From contig OY294048.1 in NCBI GenBank assembly GCA_958510825.1, positions 12,851,589-12,915,588 of the forward strand: a stretch of DNA of 64,000 nucleotides, written 5' to 3'. The first letter of the stretch is position 1. Each line of letters begins with the position of its first letter. Below are positions 23,007 to 33,725 of the stretch, in pieces. The notes beneath the pieces were generated by a model. The model was given only the letters and a program-made list of their open reading frames with translations, did no database searches and had not been told where the DNA came from. Origin of the DNA: Brachypterus glaber (lineage: Eukaryota; Arthropoda; Insecta; Coleoptera; Kateretidae). The translations under genes and the position numbers were made by a program.

Positions 23007-23445
23007 TTAATCTTGGACCAAATTTTGAAAACATCAAATACTTTCAACTGATTTGATTCTAAAAACAATATTTTACTTCTCTCTAATACCCAATAGACCC
23101 AAAATACTTACCATTGTATTTTTTATGCATTATTATAAATAGTTATTTATAATTTATTCTTATAATAATATTTAATACGTATTTTAAATAGATCACAACA
23201 TAAAATGATAGATTGTCAAATATAAGTCTAAGTAGTAAGTTTTTGACTTTTATGTTAGTATTTGACATGATTTTTTACTGAACTTAGGTCCATTTTATTA
23301 AGATTAAAACAGTTTTACGCAGTTTATCTGTTTATATCATAAATCATTAACTATTTTTCTATCATTTAATATAAATTTTGGTTTAATTTGATAAAACATA
23401 TTTGCTGAATATTTGCCACTTTTGAAACGATCCTGGACCTGTGTG

Positions 23446-23756
23446 CAGCCCTTTAAATATAGGGCTTTTTAAACAGCCCTTTTAATAAAGGGCATTAGAT
23501 AATGGTCTATTAATCCTTTATTCGGCCTTTTATTAATCCCCTTATTTTAAAGGGATGTATATTATACAGTGTATAAAAGGCTTTATGAATAATGACTGAA
23601 ATTTTCGCCATTTGAGCCCCAAAAATTCAATGTCTACTTTGTAGGATTTTTATCGCTGATTTCAAATCTGTATTCAGAAATTCTATCTCAAACCGTCTTG
23701 GGGTGGCAAAGAAAATAAACTTTTAAAAACTGGGTGTGCCACTGTCTTTCAGTGCA
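23446..23756. other. AT-rich spacer
   Basis: AAAGGG/CCCTTT-rich short repeats continue to about 23590. No gene. Confidence 0.4.
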
Positions 23757-23823
23757 ATGATTGGACAAGTTTAGTTTAGTTTAGTTCAGTGCCTTCAACA
23801 CCTGGTCCCTAGGGACCTTTGTG

Positions 23824-24081
23824 TTAACCGCACAGATCTCCTCCTATCATCCCTGTTTCTTTTATAAAGTCCAGGTACGGTTTCAGGGGAGTGTTCATGA
23901 TCTCGTTCGGTTCCATCGAGTCGTTCCCAAAGTACCTCCATCTTAGGCCTATTAGAGATGGACATTCACATATGAGATGGTAGGGCTCTTCGTCCCCTTC
24001 CCCACATCTCCTGCACACGGGGCTCGTAGTCTGTCTCATTTGGTGTCGGTGCTTGTTCAGTAAGCAGTGCCCAGTTATTAT
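23824..24081 (-). pseudogene. Retrotransposon ORF2 C-terminus with CCHC motif
   Basis: The minus-strand frame opens within TGHCLLNKHRHQM and continues to SPVCRRCGEGDEEPYHLICE and CPSLIGLRWRYFG. This is the end of an ORF2 polyprotein: TGHxxLxxHxHxM closes the RNase H region, and C-x2-C-x10-H-x4-C (C-RRC-GEGDEEPYHLICEC) is the conserved zinc-knuckle-like motif seen in R1/Jockey/I-group elements. A further 40 residues follow before the natural stop. Everything upstream (endonuclease and reverse transcriptase) is missing because the insert is 5'-truncated. The nominal ATG at 24039 is internal and not a true start. The frame is still open to the break, so the insertion may be fairly young. Confidence 0.85.
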
Positions 24082-24085
24082 ATTA

Positions 24086-24120
<35 letters not shown>

Positions 24121-24123
24121 TAT
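24071..24123. repeat. ATT microsatellite
   Basis: (ATT)n with TATATTA interruptions, at the 5' boundary of the retrotransposon insert. Confidence 0.9.
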
Positions 24124-24135
24124 ATGATTGGACAA

Positions 24136-24620
24136 ACAAAACTTTAGACTTAAAATTAGATTAATGGCGCATGCGCAAAGTTTTTAAAATTTTACTATAA
24201 TTTTCTGAATGGATGAGGAAAGAGCAAAGCTAGGAGAGTCCTAAGGCTACTCGGCCACTACTACGCTGCAATATGTTCCCCTAAAAAAGATCTAGGTATT
24301 TTCCTCGGATTTATTTTGTATTCAATGTTTTCGGTTTTAATGATAAATTACACTTACAATAATTTGACGTTTACGGAACTATAGTAGATCTTGTAGTAAG
24401 TGAATTTCTGCAAAGATGTTTATTGCGAAAATCATAATATGATAAAATATTTTATAGAAATAGTCAAACTCTTTGTGTGTTAATGACGATTATATACACA
24501 CACTACTTTCGGTATATTTGCTTTATAAGACATAAAAGTATTGCAATAATATAAATATTTTAAATAATTAATATTAATATAATTAATAATATTAATTTTC
24601 ATGCTCAGAACTTTAAATTA
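24136..24620. other. AT-rich spacer
   Basis: No gene or repeat family recognised. Confidence 0.4.
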
Positions 24621-25211
24621 GGGGCTGTCCATATATTACGTAATGCAATTTTTCAAAACAATTGACCCCCTCCCCCCCTGTGTAACAAACTGTCACTGTT
24701 ACAAAAATCACTCAAACTTTAAAAAAATATTCATAATCAATATCACACAGGGAAAAAAATACTAGGTACCTCTTTTTACACTGAGTGTCACATATAACAC
24801 GTATATTGTTTATGCACAGGTACACAAAACAGTACACACATTGGTGTTCTGTGAGTACACATTCCGCGAGAAAATGTATCATCGCCGATGATTCATCGGC
24901 AAGATTACGCAAGAACAGGGCCGTAAGATTTTTTTTTAATATCAATATCAACAGTTTTTTTTACTGATTACAATATTATTTAATATGCATAGTTTCGTCA
25001 ATTTTTGTGTGAAAAGGGGAATTATGGGCCACTAAATAGTAATTTATGTTGAAATAAAAATACATCTGCCAAGCTTAGGAAATAAACATTAAATTTATTA
25101 AATTCCGTTACGTAACGTTTACCTAGACCCCCCTCCCCCCTGTCACAAACTGTAACAATTTCTCTGACCCCCTCCCCCCCTAGGCGCGTTACGTAATATA
25201 TGGACAGCCCC
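24621..25211 (+). mobile_element. PIF/Harbinger-like MITE (GGGGCTGTCCATATATTACG), copy 1
   Basis: GGGGCTGTCCATATATTACG faces CGTAATATATGGACAGCCCC. A TTA duplication flanks it (24618-24620, 25212-25214). C-rich subterminal runs (GACCCCCTCCCCCCC) follow each end. It matches 51735-52485 in the same orientation but lacks ~160 bp near its left end. A minus-strand frame present in both copies differs by several replacement changes, so there is no sign of protein selection. Confidence 0.9.
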
Positions 25212-25224
25212 TTATCTCTTTACC

Positions 25225-25701
25225 TGCAGATATCTCGAAAATGGTGTTAAATAAAGAGTATATTTTTTATGTATTTTTAACTAAGCAACTATATTTTATT
25301 GGAAAAATATAATAAAAACTGCGTACGAAACAGTTTGGGGCAAAACTGTGACAACACCACCCTTTGTTTTGAACGCCTCTGGTTAAAGTCAAGAAATAAA
25401 AATTACAAATCTAGATATGCTTTATCAATGTAAGGGTTTGTGCAAAATTTAATTGCTGTTATCCATAGGGTTCATGAGATATTTAATAAAAATCATATTT
25501 TAGCTGGACCTTTAGGGAATGTTCAAGTATTACGTAACGCAAATTTTGATCATTTTGCCCCCCCTAGGAGCGTTACGTAATACTTAAACGTGCCCTTAGG
25601 ATGGCAGTAGCTCCCTTAGGTCTCATTTTGAATCAACCTCGATTTTTTTCATGTTTTTCTGTGTAGAAACCTCTTAGTACCTCTATTTTTAAAACACCCT
25701 G
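25225..25701. mobile_element. Right half of a TA-targeted fold-back, interrupted by a MITE
   Basis: The sequence ATCTCGAAAATGGTGTTAAA.. through CAGTTTGGGGCAAAACTG to ..AAAACACCCTG|TA resembles one arm of FB1/FB5 and ends at 25701 with TA following. The left arm is absent. A Harbinger-like MITE has inserted at 25515-25595. Confidence 0.65.
25515..25595. mobile_element. Nested PIF/Harbinger-like MITE (81 bp)
   Basis: GGGAATGTTCAAGTATTACG faces CGTAATACTTAAACGTGCCC; TTA on each side (25512-25514, 25596-25598). The smallest member of the family seen here. Confidence 0.85.
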
Positions 25702-25983
25702 TATACACACATGATGTGTGTGACACCTCTTTCGGTGGGTATATTTGTTTTATAACATAAATTATAAGCCATAAAAGTATTACAACAATACATATTTTAA
25801 ATTATTATTATTAATTTTCTGCTTTTATATTATAAATAAATTAACCCATAAAAGCGTTAAATATGATTTATCATACATTTCTTTAATTACAATTACCAAA
25901 TATTTCCATATAAATAATAAGCATAACAGGTAATATGCTGCATATTAGTTTTTCTTTGCATTGTAGCCTATGTAACTGACGAG

Positions 25984-26329
25984 CAGAGCCGGCCTTTGTA
26001 TGAATCAAGTGAACCCAGCTTCAGGGCGCGAGCCTAGAGGGGCGTGTTTTTTTAGCCTGAAATTTTTTTTAATTATCTGACGAAGCTTTTTTTTAGGGTA
26101 GAAACTGTCAGGGACAAAGCTTTTTTTTAGGGTGTATTTTTACTGATTTGCGAGGGGCGCCAAGTTTCGATAGAAACTCTCAGGACACAGCTTTTTTTTT
26201 GAGGGTGTTTTTTGTTCTTTTGTAAGGGGGGCAATTTTTTTGCTAGGGGCCAAGGCTTGGTAGAAACCACCAACCACAAAGCCAACTTCAAGGCTGCTTC
26301 AGGGCGCCGAAATGCAAAGACCGGCCCTG
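25984..26329. mobile_element. hAT-like MITE (CAGAGCCGGCCTTTG ends)
   Basis: CAGAGCCGGCCTTTG faces CAAAGACCGGCCCTG. The flanking 8-mers CTGACGAG and CTGACGAA match at seven of eight positions, as expected for a hAT target duplication. The interior holds the AAGCTTTTTTTTAGGG / TAGAAAC.. short-repeat module. Opposed frames at 26127 and 26212 are artefacts. Confidence 0.85.
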
Positions 26330-26496
26330 CTGACGAACATTTGAACCCATCCTTTTTGTTAATTTCGCAATACCTTAAGGGTCCTGACGTAAAAACGTTG
26401 CTATTGACAAAGTGGCCTTGGCCCATTTAGAACCAAGCCACAGATATGTATAGGCACCACTCGTTAAAGGGTTAAATTTAAACACGAATTTATATA

Positions 26497-27015
26497 TCGA
26501 CTTCAAATTTGGAACATAAATATGATAACTTACATTATGGCTTGGTATATATTTGATATTTTAGCTTTTAAAATGTGGTCAGGGGACCTAGGGAAGTCTT
26601 TTCAAGTATATACATATAGTATTTTTTAATTTTACATTTCTTCTAAAGATATTTTTTTTTTTTTTGCTGAAAACGAGTTTTTTTTTTGAAATTTTTATTT
26701 ATGTTTTTTAAAATTAGTTTAAAAACAGAATTTACGTTTTTGTGTCATGAAATTAATCATTTATCAAAAACTGTTTGATTTTTTTGACAAAAATTTGATG
26801 GAAATTCCCATTTTTAACTCAATTTTAAACCCTCAAAAAAACGCAAAAAAAAAGATTTAATAACTTTAAAATAATGCATTAATGTATTAACGACCCCCCT
26901 TTTCATTTAAAAAAAAAATCCGACATGCCGCCCTGACCATATCTCAAAACCTAAAAATATCAAATATATGCCAAAAGATAGTTTAACTTGTCTTATTTAT
27001 GTGTTTCAAATTATT
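26497..27015. mobile_element. Fold-back core without its outer ends
   Basis: TATATTTGATATTTTAGC.. faces ..AAAAATATCAAATATATGCC, and GGTCAGGGG faces CCCTGACC. This is the core shared with 6172, 13441 and 58193, but recognisable terminal repeats are lacking. Confidence 0.65.
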
Positions 27016-27180
27016 TTAAACAAATATTGCCCTCTAGGTGGGTTGTAACACCCCACTTTTTTCAATTCTATTTTTTAAAAATAATATCAATTTGGTTTTT
27101 GCAAATTTATGTGTATACAGAGTTATTCAGAAATAATTTGAAAAACAGTTCCGTTAAAGGTTGGTCTGGAAATGAGCCCT

Positions 27181-27945
27181 AACCCATAAAAGCGTTAAAT
27201 ATGATTACAATTACCAAATATTTCCATATAAATAATAATCAGGTAATATGCTGCAAATTAGTTTTTCTTTGCATTTTAGCCTATGTAACTGACGAGCAGA
27301 GCCGGCCTTTGTATGAATCAAGTGAACCCCAGCTTCAGGGCGCGAGCCTAGAGGGGCGTGTTTTTTTTAGCCTGAGCTTTTTTTTAGTTATCTGATGAAT
27401 CTTTTTTCGTTTTTTCGAGGATGTTTTTTTTTCTTGGTTTGGACTTTTTATTTATGTTGTTTAAAATTAGTTTAAAAACAGAATTTAAGTTTTTGTGTCA
27501 TGAAATTAATCATTTATCAAAAACTGTTTGATTTTTTTTGAAAAAATTTGATGGAAATTCCCATTTTTAACTCAATTTTAAGCCCTCAAAAAAACGCAAA
27601 AAAAAAGATTTAATGAGCTTTAAAATAATGCATTAATGTATTAACGACTCCCCTTTTCATTTAAAAAAAAAAATCCGATATGCCGCCCTGACCATATCTC
27701 AAAACCTAAAAATATCAAATATATGCCAAAAGATAGTTTAAGTTGTCTTATTTATGTGTTTCAAATTATTTTAAACAAATATTGCCCTCTAGGTGGGTTG
27801 TAACACCCCACTTTTTTCAATTCTATTTTTTAAAAATAATATCAATTTGGTTTTTGCAAATTTATGTGTATACAGAGTTATTCAGAAATAAGTTGAAAAA
27901 CAGTTCCTATAAAGGTTGGTCTGGAAATGAGCCCTAAGGGAGTTG
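27181..27945. repeat. Tandem segmental duplication, unit 2 (internally deleted)
   Basis: Repeats unit 1 from AACCCATAAAAGCGTTAAAT, including the left end of the hAT MITE. It then skips the equivalent of ~26100-26690 (about 590 bp replaced by ~50 bp) and resumes at TTTTTATTTATG. Its end continues into the complete FB5 element. Confidence 0.85.
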
Positions 27946-28597
27946 CGGCCCTTCGAAGATAGACATATTGAATGGGGAACAAAAAAAAGCACCAATAAAA
28001 TTTTAATGCTGCAGGGCGATTCTTCACTTAAAACTAAGCAAAAAAGTATTCTTCACCAAAACACCTAAATTTAATTTTAAAGGAGTTATAGCCTTTTAAA
28101 AAGTAACATTTTTAGTAGCACAAAATGTTACTTCCTCTTAAATGCATTTTTTTTAAACGGTTTCTCCTAAAGTGTTACACTATATAACATTTTTTATGTA
28201 TTTTTACTGAAAAAATCTGTATTTATTACAAAAAATCCAAAAAATGTATACATAAAAAAGTTTGGGACAAAAATGTGTTAAGCCTAACATATTTTGTCCG
28301 TCTAGGCACGCCTCTGAATAAATTCAAAAAAATAAATTAACATAAACTTATTGCCCCAACATATTTTGTCCGTTTAGGCACGCCTCTGAATAAATTCAAA
28401 AAAATAAATTAACATAAACTTATTGCCCTTATTAATACTAGTATACATGCAAAAGCTCTTCGCTTTAGCTTAAAGGGTAGAAGAGTTATTAATTAAAAAC
28501 CTTATTTTTATTACAATTTTAAAGAGCCATAGCTCCCTTAGGGCTCATTTCCGGACCAACCTCTTAAATTTCTCGAACTTATTTCTGAATAACCCTG
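27873..28597. mobile_element. Fold-back element FB5 (TA|CAGAGTTATTCAG ends)
   Basis: CAGAGTTATTCAGAAATAAG faces CTTATTTCTGAATAACCCTG. Inner AATGAGCCCTAAGGGAG faces CTCCCTTAGGGCTCATT. TA on both sides. Inside, a 72-bp segment (28286-28357) is repeated in tandem at 28358-28428. A partial copy lies at 61060-61693. Confidence 0.85.
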
Positions 28598-28614
28598 TAT
28601 ATAAAATATATATA

Positions 28615-29369
28615 GGGGTGACCGGGGCTAATTGTCGCACTTTTCATTCAAAGTCAGTTTTTTCCTTTATTTTTCTATTTTTTTTTTATTTGACCGAATG
28701 GTAATTTTAGCTGCATGTTTCAGTAACATTATTTAAAGAAAAAACATGGAAAAATTTATAGGGTATTAGAGTTATGTTTTTTTTTTGTGAAGTCTTGAAA
28801 ATTGCGACAACGTCCCCATCACGGGGCACGTTGTCACGGCACTTCGAGTATATTTTTTTGAAGAAATATAAAGGCATTTATAAAAATTATAAATTACTAA
28901 TAAGACATGTGCCTCCCCACAAGCTGATTGTTATCTAACTTTTTACTTTTGTGCCAAAATTTCCAACTTTATAATTAAATAATATTTTTTTGATTTTTTT
29001 TTTAATTTAATAAACGAATTTATTTGCTATTCGACAAAGTGTCACTTTTTTTAGACAGTTTTGAATAAAAAAATGCCAAAAAGGAAATGTTATACCATGA
29101 ACATATCTCCAGATCATGCGACAACTAGCCCCAGTGGTCAATTTTACGTTATGTATCAAGTACTTTCTAATTGATGAATAAACACTCCTAAATGACAATA
29201 TCAACAAATAATATACACCTTAAACTATTATTATACATAAAATTCTCTTATCTTAATGCTTTAAATCAGTAACAATAAGAAAAAATATTTTCCACAGAAA
29301 AATATTTTACTTTTTAAGATATAAGCACTTCGACAACTTACTCCTGCGACAACTAGCCCCGGTCACCCC
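28615..29369 (+). mobile_element. Fold-back element FB4, copy 1 (TA|GGGGTGACCGGGGCTA)
   Basis: GGGGTGACCGGGGCTAATTG faces CAACTAGCCCCGGTCACCCC, with TA on each side. The interior contains several GCGACAA strings and a CCCCATCACGGGGCACG mini-hairpin. The second copy, reversed and longer, is at 41446-42362. Non-coding; TA target suggests Tc1/mariner type. Confidence 0.9.
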
Positions 29370-29696
29370 TATTTTTAATCAAACCCTTCCCACTAAAAAA
29401 GTGGACAAAGATTTGTTGGTATTAAAAAGCAAATGACTTGAAATGAAAAGTAGATAATAATCATAACAATTATCTCCTCATCATTAAAAAATCAAGATTT
29501 ACATTTACTTAACATAATATACAAGATCAAATTTTACCCAAATTTGGACCACCCTCAAGTAATTTTGCTTAATGTTTCTGGCTACTTTAAATATTATGAT
29601 GACATAGTGGACATTCGCAAATTTTAAATAAAAAACATATTATGAGGAAAATTGCTATTAATTTTATTATGGCTTTGGCTGTAATTTGTTCAGGGC
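29370..29696. other. AT-rich spacer
   Basis: No gene or repeat family recognised. Confidence 0.4.
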
Positions 29697-29945
29697 CGTA
29701 ATATTATACTATTCAAAGCGCGTAAGCGCCAAAATAGTATAACACAACAAAAAATAAATAATGTCCGTCTGTCCGTTAGTCGGTCTGTCCGTCCGTCACG
29801 TTTTTTTGTGTACACAATAACCTTGACAATAACTCAAGAACGGATTATCAGATCGACTCGAAATTTTCAGGAAAAATAAAGTTCTATGAGAGTAGGATCA
29901 TTATTATTTTGTTATGGGAGGTTAAACTTTTTAAAAAATCAAAAA
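29697..29945 (+). repeat. Dispersed repeat F, copy
   Basis: Order: TATACTATTCAAAGCGCGTAAG hairpin tip, a CCGTCTGTCCG-rich stretch, AACTCAAGAACGGATTATC, GAAATTTTCAGGAAAAATAA, TTCTATGAGAG.AG.ATC, then TTATGGGAGG. The same order recurs at 31010, and reversed at 42565 and 62820. Confidence 0.7.
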
Positions 29946-31009
29946 AAGAAAATATCACAATATTAAAAAAAAATAATTTTAGATTTTTTTTTCGATTTTC
30001 AAACAAAAAAATTACTTGAAAAAAAACTTTATTTTTTATTTAATAAATCTATGCCTACACGGAAAGTATACTTTTGTTGGCAGCAATATTTTATTTTGCA
30101 TTTTAAATAATTTTAACCTGCGTATTTGGAAAAATGCAATTTACTGTGAACGACCTCCGGAAAAAAGCTTTATCCCTGAAGTTTCTACCAAATTTGGCGC
30201 CCTAACAAAAGAAAAGGAACACCATAAAAAGCTTTGCCCTTAAGCGTTTCTACATACAAAATTTTATTTGTCCGCCCGCCTAACAAAACAAAAACAACAC
30301 CCTCCGACAAAAATAGCATTTCTTCAAAATTTGGAGCCCCTACCCAAACAAAAAAACACTATTATTTTAATTTTTGATTCTTGGGGGGGGGGGGATTAAT
30401 ATCAGTAACATAATTGTTGAACCTCCTGGAGATTGTTTTTTAAATAGGAAAACTATTAGAAGTTATGTATCTATTCAGTTTTTTTTGTTGTAATTTTGTG
30501 ACAAACAGTGATACAGGCGGATCAAAAAAATTCTAAATTGCGGAGACATAATTTTAAAAATAGGCAAGCTATATAGAAGTGAAGTGACTATTTTTTTTTA
30601 TTTTCTCTAGAATTTTCTGTACAATATAAAACATATTTTAGGTCCCTAAAATACTTAATATAAATAAATTACCAATTAAACCCAAAATGCATTTGATAGA
30701 TCTACCTGGGCCCAGATGAGTAGCCAAAATTTATTATCTAACAGTGGTTAGCTACCTGAATTGTAATAAATCATTAGAAAGTAATCGACAATGACTTTAT
30801 TTTGCAATAAATTAGATTTTTTAAGGCCTTAAGATTAAAAGGCTTCGTTAAATGAAATTTAAACTAATTATTGCTAATTTATATTTGCTTTATAAAACTA
30901 TGGAAAAGTATTTTTTTTTATAATAATAATTTAATAATAATTTATTCATTCCAATAGATCATGTACATGATATAGGACAAGTCAATTGTACAAAAAAAAA
31001 TTATTGTTA
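29946..31009. other. A/T-rich low-complexity and short-repeat stretch
   Basis: A-rich to 30060. 30120-30370 then carries the AAAAAGCTTTaTCCCTGAA / TTTCTACCAAATTTGGCGCC module and a G11 run at ~30386. The rest is AT-rich. No gene. Confidence 0.45.
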
Positions 31010-31260
31010 TACTATTCACAGCGCAAGCGCTCGAATAGAATTACACGGTAGTTTCGAATTTCACAAAATCGCCATAAAACGTCCTAGAAAAAATAAGAAA
31101 CTTTGAAAATGTCCGTCTGTCTATCTGTCTGTCTGTTCGTCTGTCCGTCTGCCCGTCTCTCTCTTTTTAGGAAAATTCAAGTTCTATGAGAGGAAGATCT
31201 CTATTGTTTTTTAAAATAATTCCCACAAAATGAAAAAAGCTTTCATTAAACAAAAATCGT
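31010..31260 (+). repeat. Dispersed repeat F, copy
   Basis: TATACTATTCACAGCGCAAGCGC hairpin tip, then CGGTAGTTTCGAATTTC, AAAATCGCCATAAAACGTCC, a CCGTCTGTCTATCTGTCTG stretch, and TTCTATGAGAGGAAGATC. The most complete left half of family F. Confidence 0.75.
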
Positions 31261-31399
31261 TTTTCGTAAATTAAAAAAAAAATATATATTTCTTTTTGTT
31301 CTTTTATTTATTTTTTTTTTTTAATTTTTCGTTTTTCGAAAAAAAGATTTATTATTATTTTTCTTACAAAAGAAAAAAAAATCAATAAAAGCTTATTAG

Positions 31400-31450
31400 G
31401 GAACGTTCAAGTATTACGTAACGCAAATTTTGATCTTTGGACTTTTTGGC
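31400..31450 (+). mobile_element. Single arm of a Harbinger-like MITE
   Basis: GGGAACGTTCAAGTATTACG preceded by TTA. No right terminus, so it is a truncated copy. Confidence 0.6.
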
Positions 31451-31752
31451 CCGTTTGGGCCCGTCGTATGCTGCCTTAGGGCAGCAAAGGTCTACTCAGT
31501 ATGTAGGCCCAATGTGGGTTTGCCAACGGCCAACGAACCAATGTTTGATGGGTTAGAACTACAATCAAACTAATATTTGATATTGATTTAAGAAAATATG
31601 AATTAAAGTTTGGTAAAATTATTTAAAGTAAATTCTATGTTTAAAAAAGAATGTAACACTATAACAGCTATATTTTTAGTTATAAAATGACATTATAGTT
31701 TTATTTTTATATTGATAACAATAGCTATTTTAATGATTTGTTATCTTTTTCT

Positions 31753-31797
31753 TGTCCCATTCAATAATCCGTGTTCTTGAATGGGACAAGAAAAGTT
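31753..31797. repeat. Small hairpin at an R330 boundary
   Basis: TTTTCTTGTCCCATTCAA faces TTGAATGGGACAAGAAAA across a ~10-bp loop, immediately before an R330 copy. Confidence 0.65.
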
Positions 31798-32110
31798 TTT
31801 TATCCAATACATTCAGATAATGAGACAATTACCAGCTTTATTTTAAATAGATAAACTCAATAATAATCCCCGCGTGGCTTTTACTTTATTGAGTGGATAA
31901 TTATTTATTTTACCCACTCAACTGTCACTTGTCAAATTATTTTCTTGTAAATGTCTTTAAAATTTTTAATAAAAATATGAATTCCTAAGCTATTTATTGG
32001 ATACAAGGTGGCACTCATGGGTAAACCGATATTGCGCTTGGCTGACGCCTCGCAGGTTAATTTTCTCATGGGCAATATCTTACTTTACCCACTAGTACCA
32101 TAAATAACTA
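31797..32110 (-). mobile_element. R330 family, copy 3
   Basis: Begins TTTTATCCAATACATTCAG and ends CTAGTACCATAAATAACTA. The internal hairpin is shortened: the CTCTCGAAAATTAACG arm present in other copies is missing. Confidence 0.8.
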
Positions 32111-33269
32111 TTTTAATGCTAGTAGTTTTGGTAAAAAATAATATTATTCAGGTTTAACACTTGAACTGTGTTCTTTTGTTTCCAAATATGATAACTAAAA
32201 TAAAATTACGTAGGTATAAAAGATTAAAAATAAAATTTTGGCAGCCGTTTAAAAAAATGTGTCCCATTCATGGGTATCTCCCTACCTATAAAACATTTCC
32301 AGTAATTTTTTTCGTACCACCAACACTTTCAAATAAAAACATATATGCATATTGATCAATATATTTTTACTTTTCCGAAAGAAAGAGGATCAAAGAGGGT
32401 AAAAATGATTTAAAAAACAAAGCTTTCTATTTACAAAATAAGGAACTATTTTGAAAAAAAAAATATTTTTATGAAAAAAAAAATGTATTTTTTATGCAAT
32501 TTAGTGTAAAAAAATGGCAAATACCACTCTGTTAAACTTTAACTATTGTAACTTTATTATGGCCGCAATTATAATTTAGTTTTATAATGATGCAGATCTA
32601 GATTTAATTATGTGGCCCCCAACGCCCCCTTAATTTCTACGATTTCGTCGTTAGTGGACCTACCGGTCCGCAAAATAATTTAGTTGTTTGTTTTAGCGAA
32701 ATTAGTTACACCCACCTTACTGTAAAAGATCTATTTTAAAACCGTAATTTGATATATCGTCTAAAATATATAGGTAATTGTGGAATTTTGGGGTGAGTCC
32801 CATGAGCGTCGTTTAGAAAGGAGCGGCGGGTGGGGGCAGTTTACCTTTGGAAACGAATTATCCGATAGACTTGAATTTTTCAGAAAAAATAAAGTACCCG
32901 CACGGGATCAAAACAATAATTGGGGAAAATATTCAGAGAAAACGCAATATACCATACGATGGAGAGTATATATATGAAATGAGAACATTACATATATTTA
33001 TGGCTTGTTTTGAATAATACAGAAGTTTTGCTATTATAACTTATCCTGTAAATTAGCACCTTTGAATAGAATGTAAGATAAGTACACTGAAACTTATTTA
33101 ATAAGTACACTGAAACTTATTTGATAAAATTAATCAACCTGGAAGTATATATAAAATTAATCAACCTGGAAGTATAGTACCTATAGTGTATACCATATGG
33201 TTAAAATGTTCACTTCAAAATTTGGCTTTTTTTAATTAGTTACCAGTAAATAATAGCACTAACTTCAAA
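32111..33269. other. AT-rich stretch with small F-family fragment
   Basis: 32855-32905 contains AACGAATTATCCGATAGACT..TTTTTCAGAAAAAATAAAG, as in family F. A TTATTTGATAAAATTAATCAACCTGGAAG-like 25-30 bp segment is doubled near 33110-33175. No gene. Confidence 0.45.
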
Positions 33270-33725
33270 AATAGTATATTGTTTTACTAAGAGGAAAAGT
33301 GAAGCTTTCTTTACTAGAATTTACGACGCGAAACGGAGTCCGGAAACTACAGACGAGTAAAAAAAGCACTTTCCTCTGAGTGAAACATACTATTTTTCCT
33401 TCAAGCATCCTATATATATTTTTTTAAATATTGTAACTTGTCTAATATAGCATTTGCAATTTCGGAGAGATTTGTAGGTGTATAAACCATATATTCTTCT
33501 TCAATCATTTTTAATCAATTTCACACAAGGTTTTTGCAGAGAATCTCTAGTCAACCACCTGTTTACATAATAAACAAACAAGTTTGAACTATGGCTTTCA
33601 TCAAAGTCAAAGAGTGGGGCCGCCAGTGGTGGTTTTGTTTATTAACTAACTTTTTTTTACGACGTACAACAATGAACTTTTTTACTATAAAAAAATAGAT
33701 CACTTCTAACTAGTGTGTTCAGTTA
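33270..33725 (-). mobile_element. Repeat carrying a recombinase-like leader, copy 2
   Basis: Reverse-oriented copy of 12050-12605 with an internal deletion after the coding start. The CGAAACGGAGTCCGG palindromic tail and the CTCTTTGACTTTGATGA leader are retained. Confidence 0.75.
33434..33508 (-). pseudogene. Short coding start, copy 2
   Basis: The minus-strand frame begins MIEEEYMVYTPTNLSEIANA and continues ILDKL before diverging into the region that follows a deletion. It aligns residue for residue with the first ~25 codons at 12205. The KSRKVY segment of copy 1 is deleted. The frame stays open further by chance into non-coding repeat sequence. Not functional. Confidence 0.5.

Larger units (their letters stand above)
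22382..23445. mobile_element. Unclassified terminal-inverted-repeat element
   Basis: CACACAGGTCCAGGATTGTT.. at the left (22382-22415) is inverted at the right (23412-23445) with about one mismatch in ~34 bp. The element splits a CCCTTTAAATATAGGGCT-containing sequence that is present on both sides. I could not define a clean target duplication. It carries a coding relic on the minus strand (22839-23006) and a GAT microsatellite, so it may derive from a protein-coding DNA transposon. Confidence 0.7.
23769..24123 (-). mobile_element. 5'-truncated non-LTR retrotransposon with a 12-bp target duplication
   Basis: The insertion is bounded by identical copies of ATGATTGGACAA at 23757-23768 and 24124-24135. 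The coding strand is minus. The 3' end is a short (CTAAA)n-type tail at 23769-23790. The 5' side is an ATT/ATA microsatellite at 24071-24123. 5' truncation and a microsatellite tail are typical of target-primed reverse transcription. Confidence 0.85.
25849..27180. repeat. Tandem segmental duplication, unit 1
   Basis: Starts AACCCATAAAAGCGTTAAAT and ends inside the first ~65 bp of an FB5-type fold-back (..GAAATGAGCCCTAA), where unit 2 begins with the same start. Contains a hAT MITE (25984-26329) and a fold-back core (26497-27015). Confidence 0.85.

Noticed and set aside
24712..24967. Conserved frame shared by the two GGGGCTGTCC MITEs
   Set aside because: The shared frame follows from shared DNA. 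The differences are mostly replacements and frames exist on both strands of the palindrome-rich element.
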